This document shows, piece by piece, positions 1 to 9,839 of a stretch of 64,000 nucleotides of DNA. The position numbers were made by a program, and so were the translations under genes. The notes beneath the pieces were generated by a model. The model was not told the origin of the DNA. It made no database searches and was given only the letters and a program-made list of their open reading frames with translations. Location of the stretch: positions 124,001-188,000 of IMG/VR virus record IMGVR_UViG_3300044957_000763; one strand, given 5' to 3'. The DNA is from a virus. Numbering within the stretch: the stretch's first letter is position 1; each line of letters opens with the position of its first letter.

Positions 1-2
1 CT

Positions 3-3000
3 GTCAATGCTTCTGCTCAGGTTTTGGTTAATTCTTTGACATCTGGTCGAGTAACCTATGCTGGCACAAATGGCTTGTTGCAAGACTCAGCGAATATGAC
101 ATTTGATGGTAACAGGCTGTCTCTTGCTACCACAGGAAATACAGGCGGGTTACTCATTGGAGGGGACGCTAATCTCTACAGAAATGCAGCTAACGAGCTT
201 GCCACAGATGACACTCTGAATGTCGGAGTGGCGTTGAATGTTATAAGCAATATCACAACGTCCGGTGGATATTTAATAAGCGGCGAAGGCGGTGGCGGTT
301 TAACTGGTGCTGTTCAACTGCTTGGCGACACATCTGGAGTCGTTACAATTAGACCTCAAGACACCGCTGGTACTTATAATTTCAACTTACCAACTACTGC
401 TGGTACCTCTGGACATGTTTTGACTTCTGGAGGTGGCGGCTTCACCGCCATGACCTGGACTGACCCAGCTTCGCTTGGTGTTCGATGGAACTCGATTGCT
501 AATCCAAATGGCAACCAATCCCTTACCATGTCTACTCATACGACGACCTGGAACTGGGCAACTGGTACGTCAACCAATAACTTATTTTCTTTGACAACTG
601 ACGCCTCTGCCAATGGCACAGGGGTGTTGCTTAACGTTGCAACGGGTGCATCATCAACTGTTGTTCCATTCAGAGTACGCAGAGATACCACAGATTATCT
701 GACAGTTAACGCCACTGGTGGCGTTTTGATTGGTAACTTGACTTCTGGCCGTGTTACCTATGCTGGTACCAGTGGTTTGCTTCAAGACTCCGCAAACATG
801 ACATTTGATGGCAATAGGTTGTCACTAGTAACAACAGGTAGTTCTGGTGGATTGTTAATTGGTGGTGACGCTAACCTTTATCGAAGTGCTGCTGATACAC
901 TAAGAACAGATGATTCATTAGTTGTTTCAACTAATTTGACAGTAAGCACAATGACCATTGGTAGCATACTTTTTGCTGGAACCTCGGGACTTGTAAGTCA
1001 AGATAACACAAATCTGTTCTGGGATGACACTAATAACACGTTTGGTATCGGGGCCACGCGAACTGGCGCGATTTCTAGTACCAATCCAAGTGCAAGAATT
1101 GTTGGAACAGGGGCCACCTCTGCGACATCTTCTTTTGAGGTTCAAACCAATGCGGCAGCTACCATCCTTTTTGTAAGAAATGATAGCAGAATAGGCATTG
1201 GAACAAACTCACCATCATTTGACTTGTCGCTTGGTGGAGCAGTAGCGCGGACAATTGGTGTAAACCGTCGCGGTACTGGTACTGGTCACAATCTTACAGT
1301 TCAAGCCGGGGGTGCTCAGGTGGGAGGAACTGATTTGAGTGGCGGAACACTTATATTAAGCTCCGGCATATCCACAGGGTTGGGTCCTGGTTATGTTGAT
1401 ATTTATGCCATAAACACCTACGGGCTTACAAGTGGCACCACAGACCGCAACGCTGTTTTTCACGCTCGCTTTGGTGAAGGAAAATTCGGCATAGGCACAA
1501 GCACGCTCACCTATGATATCACTCTTGCATCAATCATTAGCGAAGCCCCGTATACATATGTGATTGGCGTACAGACCGCTACTGCTAATAATGGTCACAG
1601 TTTGAATCTTCAGGCCGGTAATGTTACAACCACGGCAGATTTGAATGGTGGAAATCTTATACTAACTGCTGGAAACAGCACTGGTAGCGGTTCGTCAAGT
1701 ATCAGTTTTTACACAGCAACTGCTGGCGGTAGCGGCACAACGGTCAGAACATCAAGTCTTAAGATGACACTGACCGGAGCAGGCCAATTACAAATCTCAA
1801 CAACAGGCAGTTCCGCTGGCATTCTCATCGGTGGAGACGCTCTTCTTTACCGCTCAGCCGCAGACACTCTTCGAACACCTGATTCTCTCGTTATTGATAC
1901 AAACCTAACTGTTTCTGGCACCGCTTCTATTGGTGCCGTCGGCGGCACAACTGGAACAATCAATCTCCTTGGTTCAACGTCTGGAACAGTAAGCGTACTT
2001 GTTCAAGCTACTGCTGGTACTTACAACTTTAACCTTCCAACCACCGCTGGTACCTCTGGGCATATTTTGACATCTGGAGGTGGCGGTGGAACCGCCATGA
2101 CCTGGACTGACCCAGCAGAATTGGGTGTTCGATGGAACGCACTTATTAATCCAAATGGTAACGAGTCTCTCTCCATGTCTACATTCACTACGACATGGAA
2201 CTGGGCAACTGGAACAGGAACCAATAATCTATTATCTTTGACAACTGATGCATCGGCTAATGGTACAGGGGTGTTGCTTAACGTTGCAACGGGTACATCG
2301 TCAACTGTTGTTCCATTCCGAGTGCGCAGAGACACCACAGATTACTTGACAGTTAACGCCACTGGTGGCGTTTTGATTGGTAACTTGACTTCTGGCCGAG
2401 TAACCTATGCTGGTACATCTGGATTGCTGCAAGACTCCGCAAACATGACATTTGATGGCAATAGGTTGTCTCTTGCAACAACGGGCAGTTCTGGTGGATT
2501 GCTTATTGGCGGAGATGCTAACCTTTATCGAAGTGCTGCTGATGTACTTGCTACAGATGACCATTTTAATCTAATCACATCCAACAGAGAAATTCGACTT
2601 TCGACCAGTAGTGGTTATAATGGTGGATTGCTGTTTAACAGCAACATGCGATTGAGCGCCCACAGTGCTAGTGGTTTTGTATTCGCACCATTCACATATA
2701 CCCATACATCATCTTCTAATCAAGTAATCTTTATGGATGTTACATATTCTCCTGCGTCTGCATCAAGTGGGTCGCTTTATGGAACTAGTGTTGGGGTTAC
2801 ATATAACGATGATGATACAGTTGGTAATTTCACAGGAGAAATTATTGGTTCGTACAACCGCGCCGCATTTAATACAAACGCCGCAGGAAGTCACACGTTT
2901 AATCGCGGAATTGCTGTTAAAGGATATTTGTCTACGTATGACGACAACATTGGCTCAGGCGCAATCGTTGTTAATGCCTATGGCGGCTGGTTTGAGATTG

Positions 3001-6000
3001 AGGACACCAGTACCACCAGAATAACCAATGCATATGGATTGTATTCATTCCTTAACACCCCATATACCGATAACAACCAAACTCGCTATGGGTTATACGT
3101 TGGTGCAATGCCAAGCCCAGGTTCATATACTGGAACCACCACTGCTGCAATTCGTTTGGCTGGAACTGGAGGGTCACGCGACGGAATACTTTTTGGTTCA
3201 GATACAAATATTTATCGAAGTGCCGCTAATACTCTGAAAACAGATGATAGTTTTGAAATTGGAACAAATCTCAGTGTTCTTAATGCGGGAACTTTCTCGC
3301 TTTACGAAAGTGGAAGTGGTAATTTCTCTAGTTTTGTAGCAGGCACTCAGGCTAATGATTTAAGATACACGCTTCCAACGTCACAACCATCTACAAACCA
3401 AGTTCTTACAGCCACGGCTATTTCAGGCAGTGGGCCATATGATATTACACTTGGTTGGGCAGCGCCAGCAGCATCAATTTCTATTGGAAGTTCAGTCACG
3501 AGCGGTACTGCTGGAAGTATTTTGTTTGTTGGTTCCGGTCCTATTCTTGCACAAGATAACCCTAACCTATTCTGGGACGACGCTAACAATTATCTTGGAG
3601 TTGGTACATCTGCGACACCAGCGTCTAGGCTACATATCGCAGGAAACCAAACTGCATCTGCCTGGACTACAAATGGTATTTTACTAAGAATTGGCACTGC
3701 GACACTGACAGATTCGTCATCGTCTGGAACGGTCGCGGCAAGTGTCGCAAATTCAATTCAGACGCCAACTTTTGCCGCATCTAGCTCTACCACATACACC
3801 GACGCTGCAACACTGTATATTGCGGCAAACCCAACTGCTGGCACCAATGTAACTATCACCAATGGATACGCATTGTGGGTGGACAGCGGCGCAACTCGGC
3901 TTGATGGAAACTTGACAATAGGCACGCTTACCTCTGGTCGTGTTCCATTTGCAAGTACAGGCGGACTACTTATTGACTCTTCAAACTTTACATACACAAC
4001 AGGTTCTGGTCAGCTCGCACTTGCCACTTCGGGCTCTGGCGCAGGATTACTGATTGGTGGCGATGCGCAAATTTATCGTGACGCAGCAGATATACTTAGA
4101 ACACCTGATAGTGTCCGAATTGATACTGCTGTGGGTATTAACACCACAGCGCCCGCAACAACTGCTGGTAGATTGTCTGTTGTTGGTTCATTTACTGCAC
4201 TATCTGGCTCGAACCAAAATATTGTCAGTAACATAACACACACGGTTAACTCTCCAGATTCATCTAGTGGAAGAGTTTGGGGTCTCAATTTTAGTGTGAC
4301 TGCTACTGGCTCTGGTACTTTCAGTGATGCTACTGGTACAACTGGCGTGGAAGGCCTATCGACGTATTCTGGAAGTGGTACTGCTGGCGGGTGTGTGGGT
4401 ATCATCGCATATGCTCGAAACACCGGAAGCGGAACGCTAACTCGCGCCACTGGCATAAGTATTCTGAGTGCAACAAATACTGGTGGCGGTCATATTACTA
4501 ATCTGCGCAGTGCAGACCTTAACTGGGCACTTGATTTTAGCGCCATTAACCAATCTCGATGCGCTCTTCGAATTGGAGCCGGTCCGACTAACTCTGGCTC
4601 GTTCTCTGGAAGTATTGTTGGTGGTATTTATTTCAATAGTGACTCTGGTGGTGCCCAAGATGGAATTATTTGGGGCACTACAGGTGACACTAACCTCTAT
4701 CGAAGTGCGGCAAACACATTAAAGACAGATGACGCACTTATTGTAGTGAGCAACTTGACAGTCAACACTTTGACCTCTGGTCGTGTTCCATTTGCAAGCA
4801 CGAGTGGACTGTTTGTTGACTCTGCTAACTTTACATATACCACAGGCACAGGCCAGCTTGCACTTGCCACTTCGGGCTCTGGTGCAGGATTGTTAATTGG
4901 TGGCGATGCGCAAATTTACAGAACTAGTGCTGATGTGCTAAGGACACCAGACAGTCTTCAGGTAGACAGCTTCGTTGGTATTAACTCAACACCAGCTACC
5001 ACTAATAGATTACTGGCCGCACACACTACTTCTACTAACGTTAATGGTCGAACAATTCAATCTACAAATGACATTACAGGCAATATTACAAGTGCTTTTC
5101 CTTCGGCTGGATATTTCCAAGCAACGCCAAACGCCGGCGCAAATGGAATTAGTTATGTTGCTGGTTTAGTTGGTTCTGTTAGGGCACAATCTGGTCAATC
5201 TGGTACCGTAACAGAACAGTACGGAATTGATTTCGATAACTGGCATAGTGGTTCTGCCAACATTACCACAATGACAGGTGCCAAGTCCTTTGTTTCATTG
5301 AGAAACACAAGCAGCGGCACGGTCTCTTCTATGTCTGGGTACACCGTGACGCTAGATGCACAGTCCGGTGGCACAAACTCTGCGGTTACAGCAGCATATG
5401 GTTTTGATTTTGGAGCATCTTTGTCTGGTGCAAGCACAGTTACCGCTCTCACCGGATTAAGAATTCAAAATCCAAGCGGTTCTCAAACCATTACCACTTT
5501 CTATGGAATTAGACTAGCTGATTTAACTCGTGGCGGCACAAACTATGGCATTTACTTTGATGGCACAAGTGGATTGTCCCGTCAAGGCATTTGGTGGAAC
5601 GCTGACACTAATCTTTATCGAAGCGCTGCAGACACCTTGAGAACAGATGATGCATTTGTATCTGGAAGCACTATTACAGGCGCGTCATCACTGACACTCG
5701 GAGCGAACGGCGGCACTATTGGTACGATTCTTCTTAGGGGTAACACGTCTGGTACAGTCACCATTACCCCCGCCGCCGCCGCTGGTACTTGGTCGTTGAC
5801 GCTTCCAACAAGTGGCGGCACCGATGGTCAGGTTCTAAAGACCAATGGTTCCGGTACTACATCTTGGGTAAACCCCGGTGTGCCGTGGACAGAGGTCACA
5901 GGCACGTCTCAATCGGCGGCGGCTCATAATGGATATATCACCAATAATGCCGCTCTTGTTACAGTAACTTTGCCTACACCCGCTGTTGGCAGTGTTATTG

Positions 6001-6194
6001 AGATTGTAGGTTCTGGTGCTGGTGGTTGGCGAGCGCAGTGTGCGACTAGTCATACAATTAGAATGGGCACAACAGTTAGCGCAAGTACTGGATACGCGCA
6101 ATCCACCAATCAGTATGATTGTATTAAGATTGTTGGTATATCAACCACAGCGTGGTTGATTGTCAGCGCGGTTGGAACAATTGATATTACTTAA
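3..6194 (+). CDS. Giant repetitive tail-fibre-like protein (5' partial)
   Basis: The reading frame is already open at the left edge, so the true start lies outside; at least 2,063 residues are encoded. The protein is rich in Gly, Ser, Thr, Ala and Asn and poor in charged residues. It is built from diverged repeats of roughly 60 residues carrying the words LTSGRVTYAGTSGLLQDS, MTFDGNRLSL and LLIGGDANLYRSAAD, with longer unique beta-rich inserts between them. The last ~130 residues change style (VTLPTPAVGSVIEIVGSG, GGWRAQC) and resemble C-terminal heads of phage tail fibres. The next genes share its composition. I infer a long, probably trimeric, virion-surface fibre for host recognition. The receptor cannot be guessed. 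A structural scaffold protein is the alternative. Confidence 0.75.
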   Translation, partial: VNASAQVLVNSLTSGRVTYAGTNGLLQDSANMTFDGNRLSLATTGNTGGLLIGGDANLYRNAANELATDDTLNVGVALNVISNITTSGGYLISGEGGGGLTGAVQLLGDTSGVVTIRPQDTAGTYNFNLPTTAGTSGHVLTSGGGGFTAMTWTDPASLGVRWNSIANPNGNQSLTMSTHTTTWNWATGTSTNNLFSLTTDASANGTGVLLNVATGASSTVVPFRVRRDTTDYLTVNATGGVLIGNLTSGRVTYAGTSGLLQDSANMTFDGNRLSLVTTGSSGGLLIGGDANLYRSAADTLRTDDSLVVSTNLTVSTMTIGSILFAGTSGLVSQDNTNLFWDDTNNTFGIGATRTGAISSTNPSARIVGTGATSATSSFEVQTNAAATILFVRNDSRIGIGTNSPSFDLSLGGAVARTIGVNRRGTGTGHNLTVQAGGAQVGGTDLSGGTLILSSGISTGLGPGYVDIYAINTYGLTSGTTDRNAVFHARFGEGKFGIGTSTLTYDITLASIISEAPYTYVIGVQTATANNGHSLNLQAGNVTTTADLNGGNLILTAGNSTGSGSSSISFYTATAGGSGTTVRTSSLKMTLTGAGQLQISTTGSSAGILIGGDALLYRSAADTLRTPDSLVIDTNLTVSGTASIGAVGGTTGTINLLGSTSGTVSVLVQATAGTYNFNLPTTAGTSGHILTSGGGGGTAMTWTDPAELGVRWNALINPNGNESLSMSTFTTTWNWATGTGTNNLLSLTTDASANGTGVLLNVATGTSSTVVPFRVRRDTTDYLTVNATGGVLIGNLTSGRVTYAGTSGLLQDSANMTFDGNRLSLATTGSSGGLLIGGDANLYRSAADVLATDDHFNLITSNREIRLSTSSGYNGGLLFNSNMRLSAHSASGFVFAPFTYTHTSSSNQVIFMDVTYSPASASSGSLYGTSVGVTYNDDDTVGNFTGEIIGSYNRAAFNTNAAGSHTFNRGIAVKGYLSTYDDNIGSGAIVVNAYGGWFEIEDTSTTRITNAYGLYSFLNTPYTDNNQTRYGLYVGAMPSPGSYTGTTTAAIRLAGTGGSRDGILFGSDTNIYRSAANTLKTDDSFEIGTNLSVLNAGTFSLYESGSGNFSSFVAGTQANDLRYTLPTSQPSTNQVLTATAISGSGPYDITLGWAAPAASISIGSSVTSGTAGSILFVGSGPILAQDNPNLFWDDANNYLGVGTSATPASRLHIAGNQTASAWTTNGILLRIGTATLTDSSSSGTVAASVANSIQTPTFAASSSTTYTDAATLYIAANPTAGTNVTITNGYALWVDSGATRLDGNLTIGTLTSGRVPFASTGGLLIDSSNFTYTTGSGQLALATSGSGAGLLIGGDAQIYRDAADILRTPDSVRIDTAVGINTTAPATTAGRLSVVGSFTALSGSNQNIVSNITHTVNSPDSSSGRVWGLNFSVTATGSGTFSDATGTTGVEGLSTYSGSGTAGGCVGIIAYARNTGSGTLTRATGISILSATNTGGGHITNLRSADLNWALDFSAINQSRCALRIGAGPTNSGSFSGSIVGGIYFNSDSGGAQDGIIWGTTGDTNLYRSAANTLKTDDALIVVSNLTVNTLTSGRVPFASTSGLFVDSANFTYTTGTGQLALATSGSGAGLLIGGDAQIYRTSADVLRTPDSLQVDSFVGINSTPATTNRLLAAHTTSTNVNGRTIQSTNDITGNITSAFPSAGYFQATPNAGANGISYVAGLVGSVRAQSGQSGTVTEQYGIDFDNWHSGSANITTMTGAKSFVSLRNTSSGTVSSMSGYTVTLDAQSGGTNSAVTAAYGFDFGASLSGASTVTALTGLRIQNPSGSQTITTFYGIRLADLTRGGTNYGIYFDGTSGLSRQGIWWNADTNLYRSAADTLRTDDAFVSGSTITGASSLTLGANGGTIGTILLRGNTSGTVTITPAAAAGTWSLTLPTSGGTDGQVLKTNGSGTTSWVNPGVPWTEVTGTSQSAAAHNGYITNNAALVTVTLPTPAVGSVIEIVGSGAGGWRAQCATSHTIRMGTTVSASTGYAQSTNQYDCIKIVGISTTAWLIVSAVGTIDIT
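591..895 (+). repeat. Direct repeat copy 1 inside the fibre gene
   Basis: About 305 bases closely matching 2238-2542 at DNA level, including identical runs around the segment encoding VNATGGVLIGNLTSGR. The DNA similarity is stronger than protein conservation alone would need, which suggests recent duplication or recombination between modules. Confidence 0.8.
2238..2542 (+). repeat. Direct repeat copy 2 inside the fibre gene
   Basis: Second copy of the 305-base repeat at 591-895, in the same frame. Further, more diverged copies of the same module (LTSGRVPFASTGGLL type) occur near 3920-4090 and 4770-4950. Confidence 0.8.
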
Positions 6195-6202
6195 GGTGAA
6201 TG

Positions 6203-6778
6203 ATGCTGACTGTGGAACTTTTTCGCAACCAAAACATAGACAAAACACCTTATAGCCAGGAGCAAATGGAGTTTGTGATTGAAATTTGCAATCAAATCAA
6301 ATGGCCTTGGAGTTGTTTTGAAGACAGTGATGTGTCTGTATCAACTATTTCCAGTGTAATAGGTGAATCTTATGTTTTGAAAATAAACGATTTGTGCTAT
6401 ATGACAACCACTCCAGCAGACATATTAGACCACAGAAGCATTTATGAGACTGCAACTGGAAACATATTACTTACAGGTCTTGGATTAGGTCTTGGTTTTC
6501 TAATGGCCACACACAACACTCGAGTAGATAGCATAACCGTTGTTGAGAGCAACAGTGTTGTGTTAAAAACTATTGCTCCAATGTTACCCGTAAGTAATGT
6601 GTCAGATGTTAGGTTTATTGAGCATGACGCCGATACATGGAATCCAGATATGCATTTTGATTTTGCCTACATTGACCATGCATATTCTAGAGCGAATTCA
6701 GAAAGATATTGTGAGCACAGCGATATAGTGGTGAACTGGTATGACGAGAGAGTTAAACTGGAGGCTACATGGCGGTAA
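6203..6778 (+). CDS. Methyltransferase-fold protein in the fibre cluster
   Basis: 191 residues. The middle has a Rossmann-type pattern: a glycine-rich loop (ILLTGLGLGLGF, about residue 90), a strand ending in acid residues (ITVVESNS, ~115) and a later FDFAYIDHA strand (~152), as in class I SAM-dependent methyltransferases and spermidine-synthase-like folds. No catalytic NPPY-type motif is visible, so the substrate is unknown. An AAGGTG Shine-Dalgarno sits 4 bases before the ATG at 6203, better spaced than the in-frame ATG at 6200. It lies between two virion-surface genes and may modify a virion or small-molecule substrate. The family call is an inference from motifs only. Confidence 0.5.
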   Translation: MLTVELFRNQNIDKTPYSQEQMEFVIEICNQIKWPWSCFEDSDVSVSTISSVIGESYVLKINDLCYMTTTPADILDHRSIYETATGNILLTGLGLGLGFLMATHNTRVDSITVVESNSVVLKTIAPMLPVSNVSDVRFIEHDADTWNPDMHFDFAYIDHAYSRANSERYCEHSDIVVNWYDERVKLEATWR

Positions 6779-7362
6779 CGAACTATTTGTCGTGTGGCAC
6801 TTGTGCTAATGACACTGGTGTGGGCACCCTCTCATGGGCAAGTGACGATGACGCCGGCGCGCTGGTTGGTAACGAGGTCTCATCTAATAATGACGTATAT
6901 GCAGGCGTACAACTGGGCAGTATTACCACTACATACTACTTAAAATGCACCAACTTTGGTTTTACGAGTTCAGACATACCATCTGGCGCCACTATTAATG
7001 GTTTTGAAATCGAGGTAAGACAGTTTCGAGCATCTATACCAACAGTTACAAGCACAGAAGTCAAACTAGTAAAAGGCGGAACTGTTTCAGGCAACGATTT
7101 TGGTGCGTCCGTTGATTGGGACACAACTGAAACAGCAGTAGTTTATGGAAGCTCTACTCAATTAGGAGGACTGTCTTGGACACAATCGGATGTAACCAGT
7201 AGCAACTTTGGTTGTGCAATATCTGTTACTTCTAGTTCAACCAGAACTGTTTCAACCATCAGGTCTGTTTTAATTGACCAGGTTCAAATCAGGGTTTATT
7301 ATACATCCAATAGCATCACAGGAATATCATCAATCACAGGAATAGCATCAATCACTTGTTAA
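6769..7362 (+). CDS. Virion-surface-like beta-rich protein
   Basis: 197 residues, beginning inside the end of the upstream gene with a TGGAGG Shine-Dalgarno just before the ATG. The sequence is Thr/Ser/Gly rich with alternating hydrophobic strands (ATINGFEIEVRQF, VLIDQVQIRVYY), typical of jelly-roll-like domains found in phage fibre and decoration proteins. The C-terminus carries an exact short repeat, ITGISSITGIASIT. No enzyme motifs. Function is inferred from composition and position among fibre genes. Confidence 0.6.
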   Translation: MAVTNYLSCGTCANDTGVGTLSWASDDDAGALVGNEVSSNNDVYAGVQLGSITTTYYLKCTNFGFTSSDIPSGATINGFEIEVRQFRASIPTVTSTEVKLVKGGTVSGNDFGASVDWDTTETAVVYGSSTQLGGLSWTQSDVTSSNFGCAISVTSSSTRTVSTIRSVLIDQVQIRVYYTSNSITGISSITGIASITC

Positions 7363-7371
7363 TAAAACACT

Positions 7372-8154
7372 ATGGCTCGTAATACTAGCATTAATTTAGA
7401 CTCAAATCCACAAGCGGATGGGTTTATCATTGGCGGCGGCACTACAAAGCGCACAGCCACGTTTACTGGTGCTAACATGACATTTACTGGTAGTGGTTCA
7501 AATGTTTTTACGTTTCCTGGAGCCACTTCAACCTTGCTTGGTATTAGTGCAACTGCTACGGCAGGGTCGATTATTTTTGCAGGCACCACTCTAATGGCTG
7601 AAGACAATGCCAATCTGTTTTTTGATGACACTAACAACACGCTTGGCGTAGGTACAACTCGTTCTGGTGCTATTTCTGGAACAAACCCAAGACTGCGTGT
7701 AAGGGGTTCTGGTACTTCGTCTTCTACGTCTGGATTTGAGGTGCAAAATAGCAGCGGTTCTGCTTTGTTTTTCGTTCGTGATGATGGTCTGGTAACCACC
7801 ACGGGTATTCAAGTTGTGACAAAGGCGCACACTTCAGGGGTGGCGACACTTACAGACGGTGCGACACCGGCACTCGATGCGTCTCTTGGGAATACATTTT
7901 TACTTACGGCGGCCGGAGACCGCACTATTGCAGTTCCTTCTAATCCAACAAGCGGTCAGAAAATTACTATTGTTCACAAAGCATCTGGCGGTGCCAGAAC
8001 ACTTTCACTCAACACAGGCACTGGTGGGTTTAGATTTGGAACAGACATTACTGCATTAACCTCAACCACTAGTGGTTTAACGGATTACATTGGCGCAATT
8101 TACAACTCCGCTGACAACAAATGGGATGTTGTATCATATGTGAAAGGATTCTGA
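7372..8154 (+). CDS. Short tail-fibre-like paralogue
   Basis: 260 residues. It shares words with the giant fibre: GSIIFAGTTLMAEDNANLFFDDTNNTLGVGTTRSG matches modules near residues 320-350 of the fibre in spirit (break it as IIFAGTTLMAEDNANLF and DDTNNTLGVGTTR). The C-terminal ~100 residues (LTAAGDRTIAVP, GQKITIVHKASGGARTL, YIGAIYNSADNKWDVVSY) resemble the terminal domain common at the end of phage fibre proteins. It is probably a second, shorter fibre or an adaptor built from the same parts. The stop overlaps the next start (TGATG), implying coupled translation. Confidence 0.7.
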   Translation: MARNTSINLDSNPQADGFIIGGGTTKRTATFTGANMTFTGSGSNVFTFPGATSTLLGISATATAGSIIFAGTTLMAEDNANLFFDDTNNTLGVGTTRSGAISGTNPRLRVRGSGTSSSTSGFEVQNSSGSALFFVRDDGLVTTTGIQVVTKAHTSGVATLTDGATPALDASLGNTFLLTAAGDRTIAVPSNPTSGQKITIVHKASGGARTLSLNTGTGGFRFGTDITALTSTTSGLTDYIGAIYNSADNKWDVVSYVKGF

Positions 8155-8537
8155 TGGCTATTTCAAGAGTACAATTCAAATCAAACAGTGGAACAGGCAC
8201 TTCTTTGGGTATTACACCCGATTCTGCGCCTACAAACGGGAATTTAATGGTTGTAACAATCGCATATAATTCTGCAACATCAAACAGGGTTAGCAGCATT
8301 ACACAAACAAATGCCACATGGACTCGCGCTGTACAAAAGAACAATACACTTGGTGGTGCAATTTCTGTAGACATTTGGTATAGCGAAAACGCTGCTTCGG
8401 CTGGGTCTAGCTTGACAATAAATCTTGCATCTTCTGTTACTCTTGCGGCAACATATATAGAATATTCTGGTGTGGCTACATCATCATCACTAGATAAAAC
8501 AGCAACCAATGAAGACTGGGTGGATGGGTCAGGATAA
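8154..8537 (+). CDS. Virion-type beta protein, N-terminal part of a split gene
   Basis: 127 residues starting at the ATG in the TGATG overlap with the preceding gene. Beta-rich, with strands such as LMVVTIAYNS and LAATYIEYSGV. It stops just after DKTATNEDWVDGSG, where proteins of this composition usually continue into an STGTTATTAQANE segment. That segment begins the next frame at 8537. The pair therefore looks like one ~235-residue domain divided by a -1 shift. It could be a sequencing or assembly error, a real mutation, or two coupled genes through the TAATG overlap. Confidence 0.6.
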   Translation: MAISRVQFKSNSGTGTSLGITPDSAPTNGNLMVVTIAYNSATSNRVSSITQTNATWTRAVQKNNTLGGAISVDIWYSENAASAGSSLTINLASSVTLAATYIEYSGVATSSSLDKTATNEDWVDGSG

Positions 8538-8860
8538 TGGCAGGACTTAGTACAGGAACAACGGCGACCACAGCACAAGCCAATGAAGTTTGTGTTGGAT
8601 GTATAGGTTTTGATATTTCAGATAGTTTTGGCTCGCCAACAAACTCATTCACAGAAATCACCGAAGCAAGTGGAGCGCCTGACTTGGTTGTTTTAGAAAG
8701 AATAGTGTCTGCTACTGGAACCTATGGAACAACTGTATCGTTTACAGGCTCCTTGCCGCTTTCATATTCTCTATGTGGCGCAATTGCAACGTTCAAAGAA
8801 GCCGGCGGCGGTGGTGCGTTTGATAGGAAAAAATCATCAACGTTCCTGGTGTTTAGTTAA
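8537..8860 (+). CDS. Virion-type beta protein, C-terminal part of a split gene
   Basis: 107 residues. Its first residues (GLSTGTTATTAQANEVCVG) read as the natural continuation of the upstream protein. It ends with AIATFKEAGGGGAF, a glycine-rich terminus typical of such virion proteins. The start ATG shares a base with the upstream TAA. The last 8 bases overlap the end of the convergent gene on the other strand. No function beyond probable virion surface can be given. Confidence 0.55.
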   Translation: MAGLSTGTTATTAQANEVCVGCIGFDISDSFGSPTNSFTEITEASGAPDLVVLERIVSATGTYGTTVSFTGSLPLSYSLCGAIATFKEAGGGGAFDRKKSSTFLVFS

Positions 8861-9635
8861 ACTTGTGTTTGTATCTCGATGCCATTTTAACAACCCAAGA
8901 AGTGTTATCAATGTTTTCAGATGCATAGACTGCCATTTTGCCTCTAAATGATGGGTCGTTATTGTCATCATCTGCTGCTGCAATGTACTCCATGGCTTGC
9001 TCAACATCCCATACTGCTTTAGAAAGTGATTCGTCTGCGTGTCTGTGTGCTTGTAGTTCAATAAGTATATTGCTCATGCTTCTGGCACAGTTTCTCACTG
9101 TTTCACTACCACTTTTCAGCAAATTGTCGTAATACGATTGTGGTGCTTTTGGTGCCGGTTCCATGTTTTTGGCCGCTTCAACATATGCTCCCCAACCGGT
9201 TACAGCAATGCGATTACTTCGCATTAGCTCATCAGACGCTTTGGCAAGCAATTTGGATATTGATTCAAGTTCAGATGAAATTCTAATGGCGTCACTTGGC
9301 TTCATAGTACTTTTGCCAGCCGGCGCGCCTTGCACTAAATCCCACCAACTTGGATGTGATTCAACAACTTCTGCATCATTTGAACCATTGAGTACGCAGC
9401 GTTCACTGAATGCCGATGCCCCGCTATTGGCATCCATTCCAAAATCACCAACAATTCGCGTGTATTCGACATGATTGCCACTCACACGAACTTCAACAAT
9501 TGGTTCTTGTGGGTATCGTTGTCTTGCGGCCTCAAGGTGCGTGAACGCAGTTACATTTTCACTATTGGTCCGCCGTTGAATATCAAATTCAGATTTTGGT
9601 AAGTATAGTGATTTTTGTGCATCTCGATACCACAT
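8853..9635 (-). CDS. Unknown protein with MWYR N-terminus
   Basis: 260 residues, not recognised. It begins MWYRDAQKS, an N-terminus shared with two other large proteins here (starting at 21227 and 38578). The middle (about 115-230) is predicted helical with many Ala, Glu and Ser (ISSELESISKLLAKASDEL). No transmembrane segment, signal peptide or enzyme motif is visible. It is the last gene of a leftward cluster running from 11800. A structural or virion-packaged role is only a guess based on the shared N-terminus. Confidence 0.6.
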   Translation of the reverse strand: MWYRDAQKSLYLPKSEFDIQRRTNSENVTAFTHLEAARQRYPQEPIVEVRVSGNHVEYTRIVGDFGMDANSGASAFSERCVLNGSNDAEVVESHPSWWDLVQGAPAGKSTMKPSDAIRISSELESISKLLAKASDELMRSNRIAVTGWGAYVEAAKNMEPAPKAPQSYYDNLLKSGSETVRNCARSMSNILIELQAHRHADESLSKAVWDVEQAMEYIAAADDDNNDPSFRGKMAVYASENIDNTSWVVKMASRYKHKFN

Positions 9636-9638
9636 GGT

Positions 9639-9839
9639 TTACGACCTGTTTTGTTGATGCAAGTGAACGTCACCTGGCTTGTCAGTATCCACTCTTTGCG
9701 TTTCAACAATTGACAATCCTGGGATTGTTTTGATAAACTCCATTAAGTCGACACATTCCTCACCCTGTGTTCCATCTGGCTTGACATGTAATCTTCCTTT
9801 GGTATCTATTCGTACATTTAAGCTGATTTCTTTCGACAT
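9639..9839 (-). CDS. DUF2997-like small protein
   Basis: 66 residues beginning MSKEISLNVRID. The pattern of short beta strands followed by KPDGTQGEECVDLMEFI matches DUF2997 proteins, which are small partners of DUF1257 proteins in cyanobacteria and phages. The DUF1257-like gene lies directly upstream and its TGA overlaps this ATG (TGATG), with an AAGGTGA Shine-Dalgarno before it, so the two are translationally coupled. Biochemical function is unknown. Confidence 0.6.
   Translation of the reverse strand: MSKEISLNVRIDTKGRLHVKPDGTQGEECVDLMEFIKTIPGLSIVETQRVDTDKPGDVHLHQQNRS

Noticed and set aside
927-1145. Small frames on the reverse strand of the fibre gene and other genes
   Set aside because: They mirror the repetitive coding strand and have no start signals or family features.
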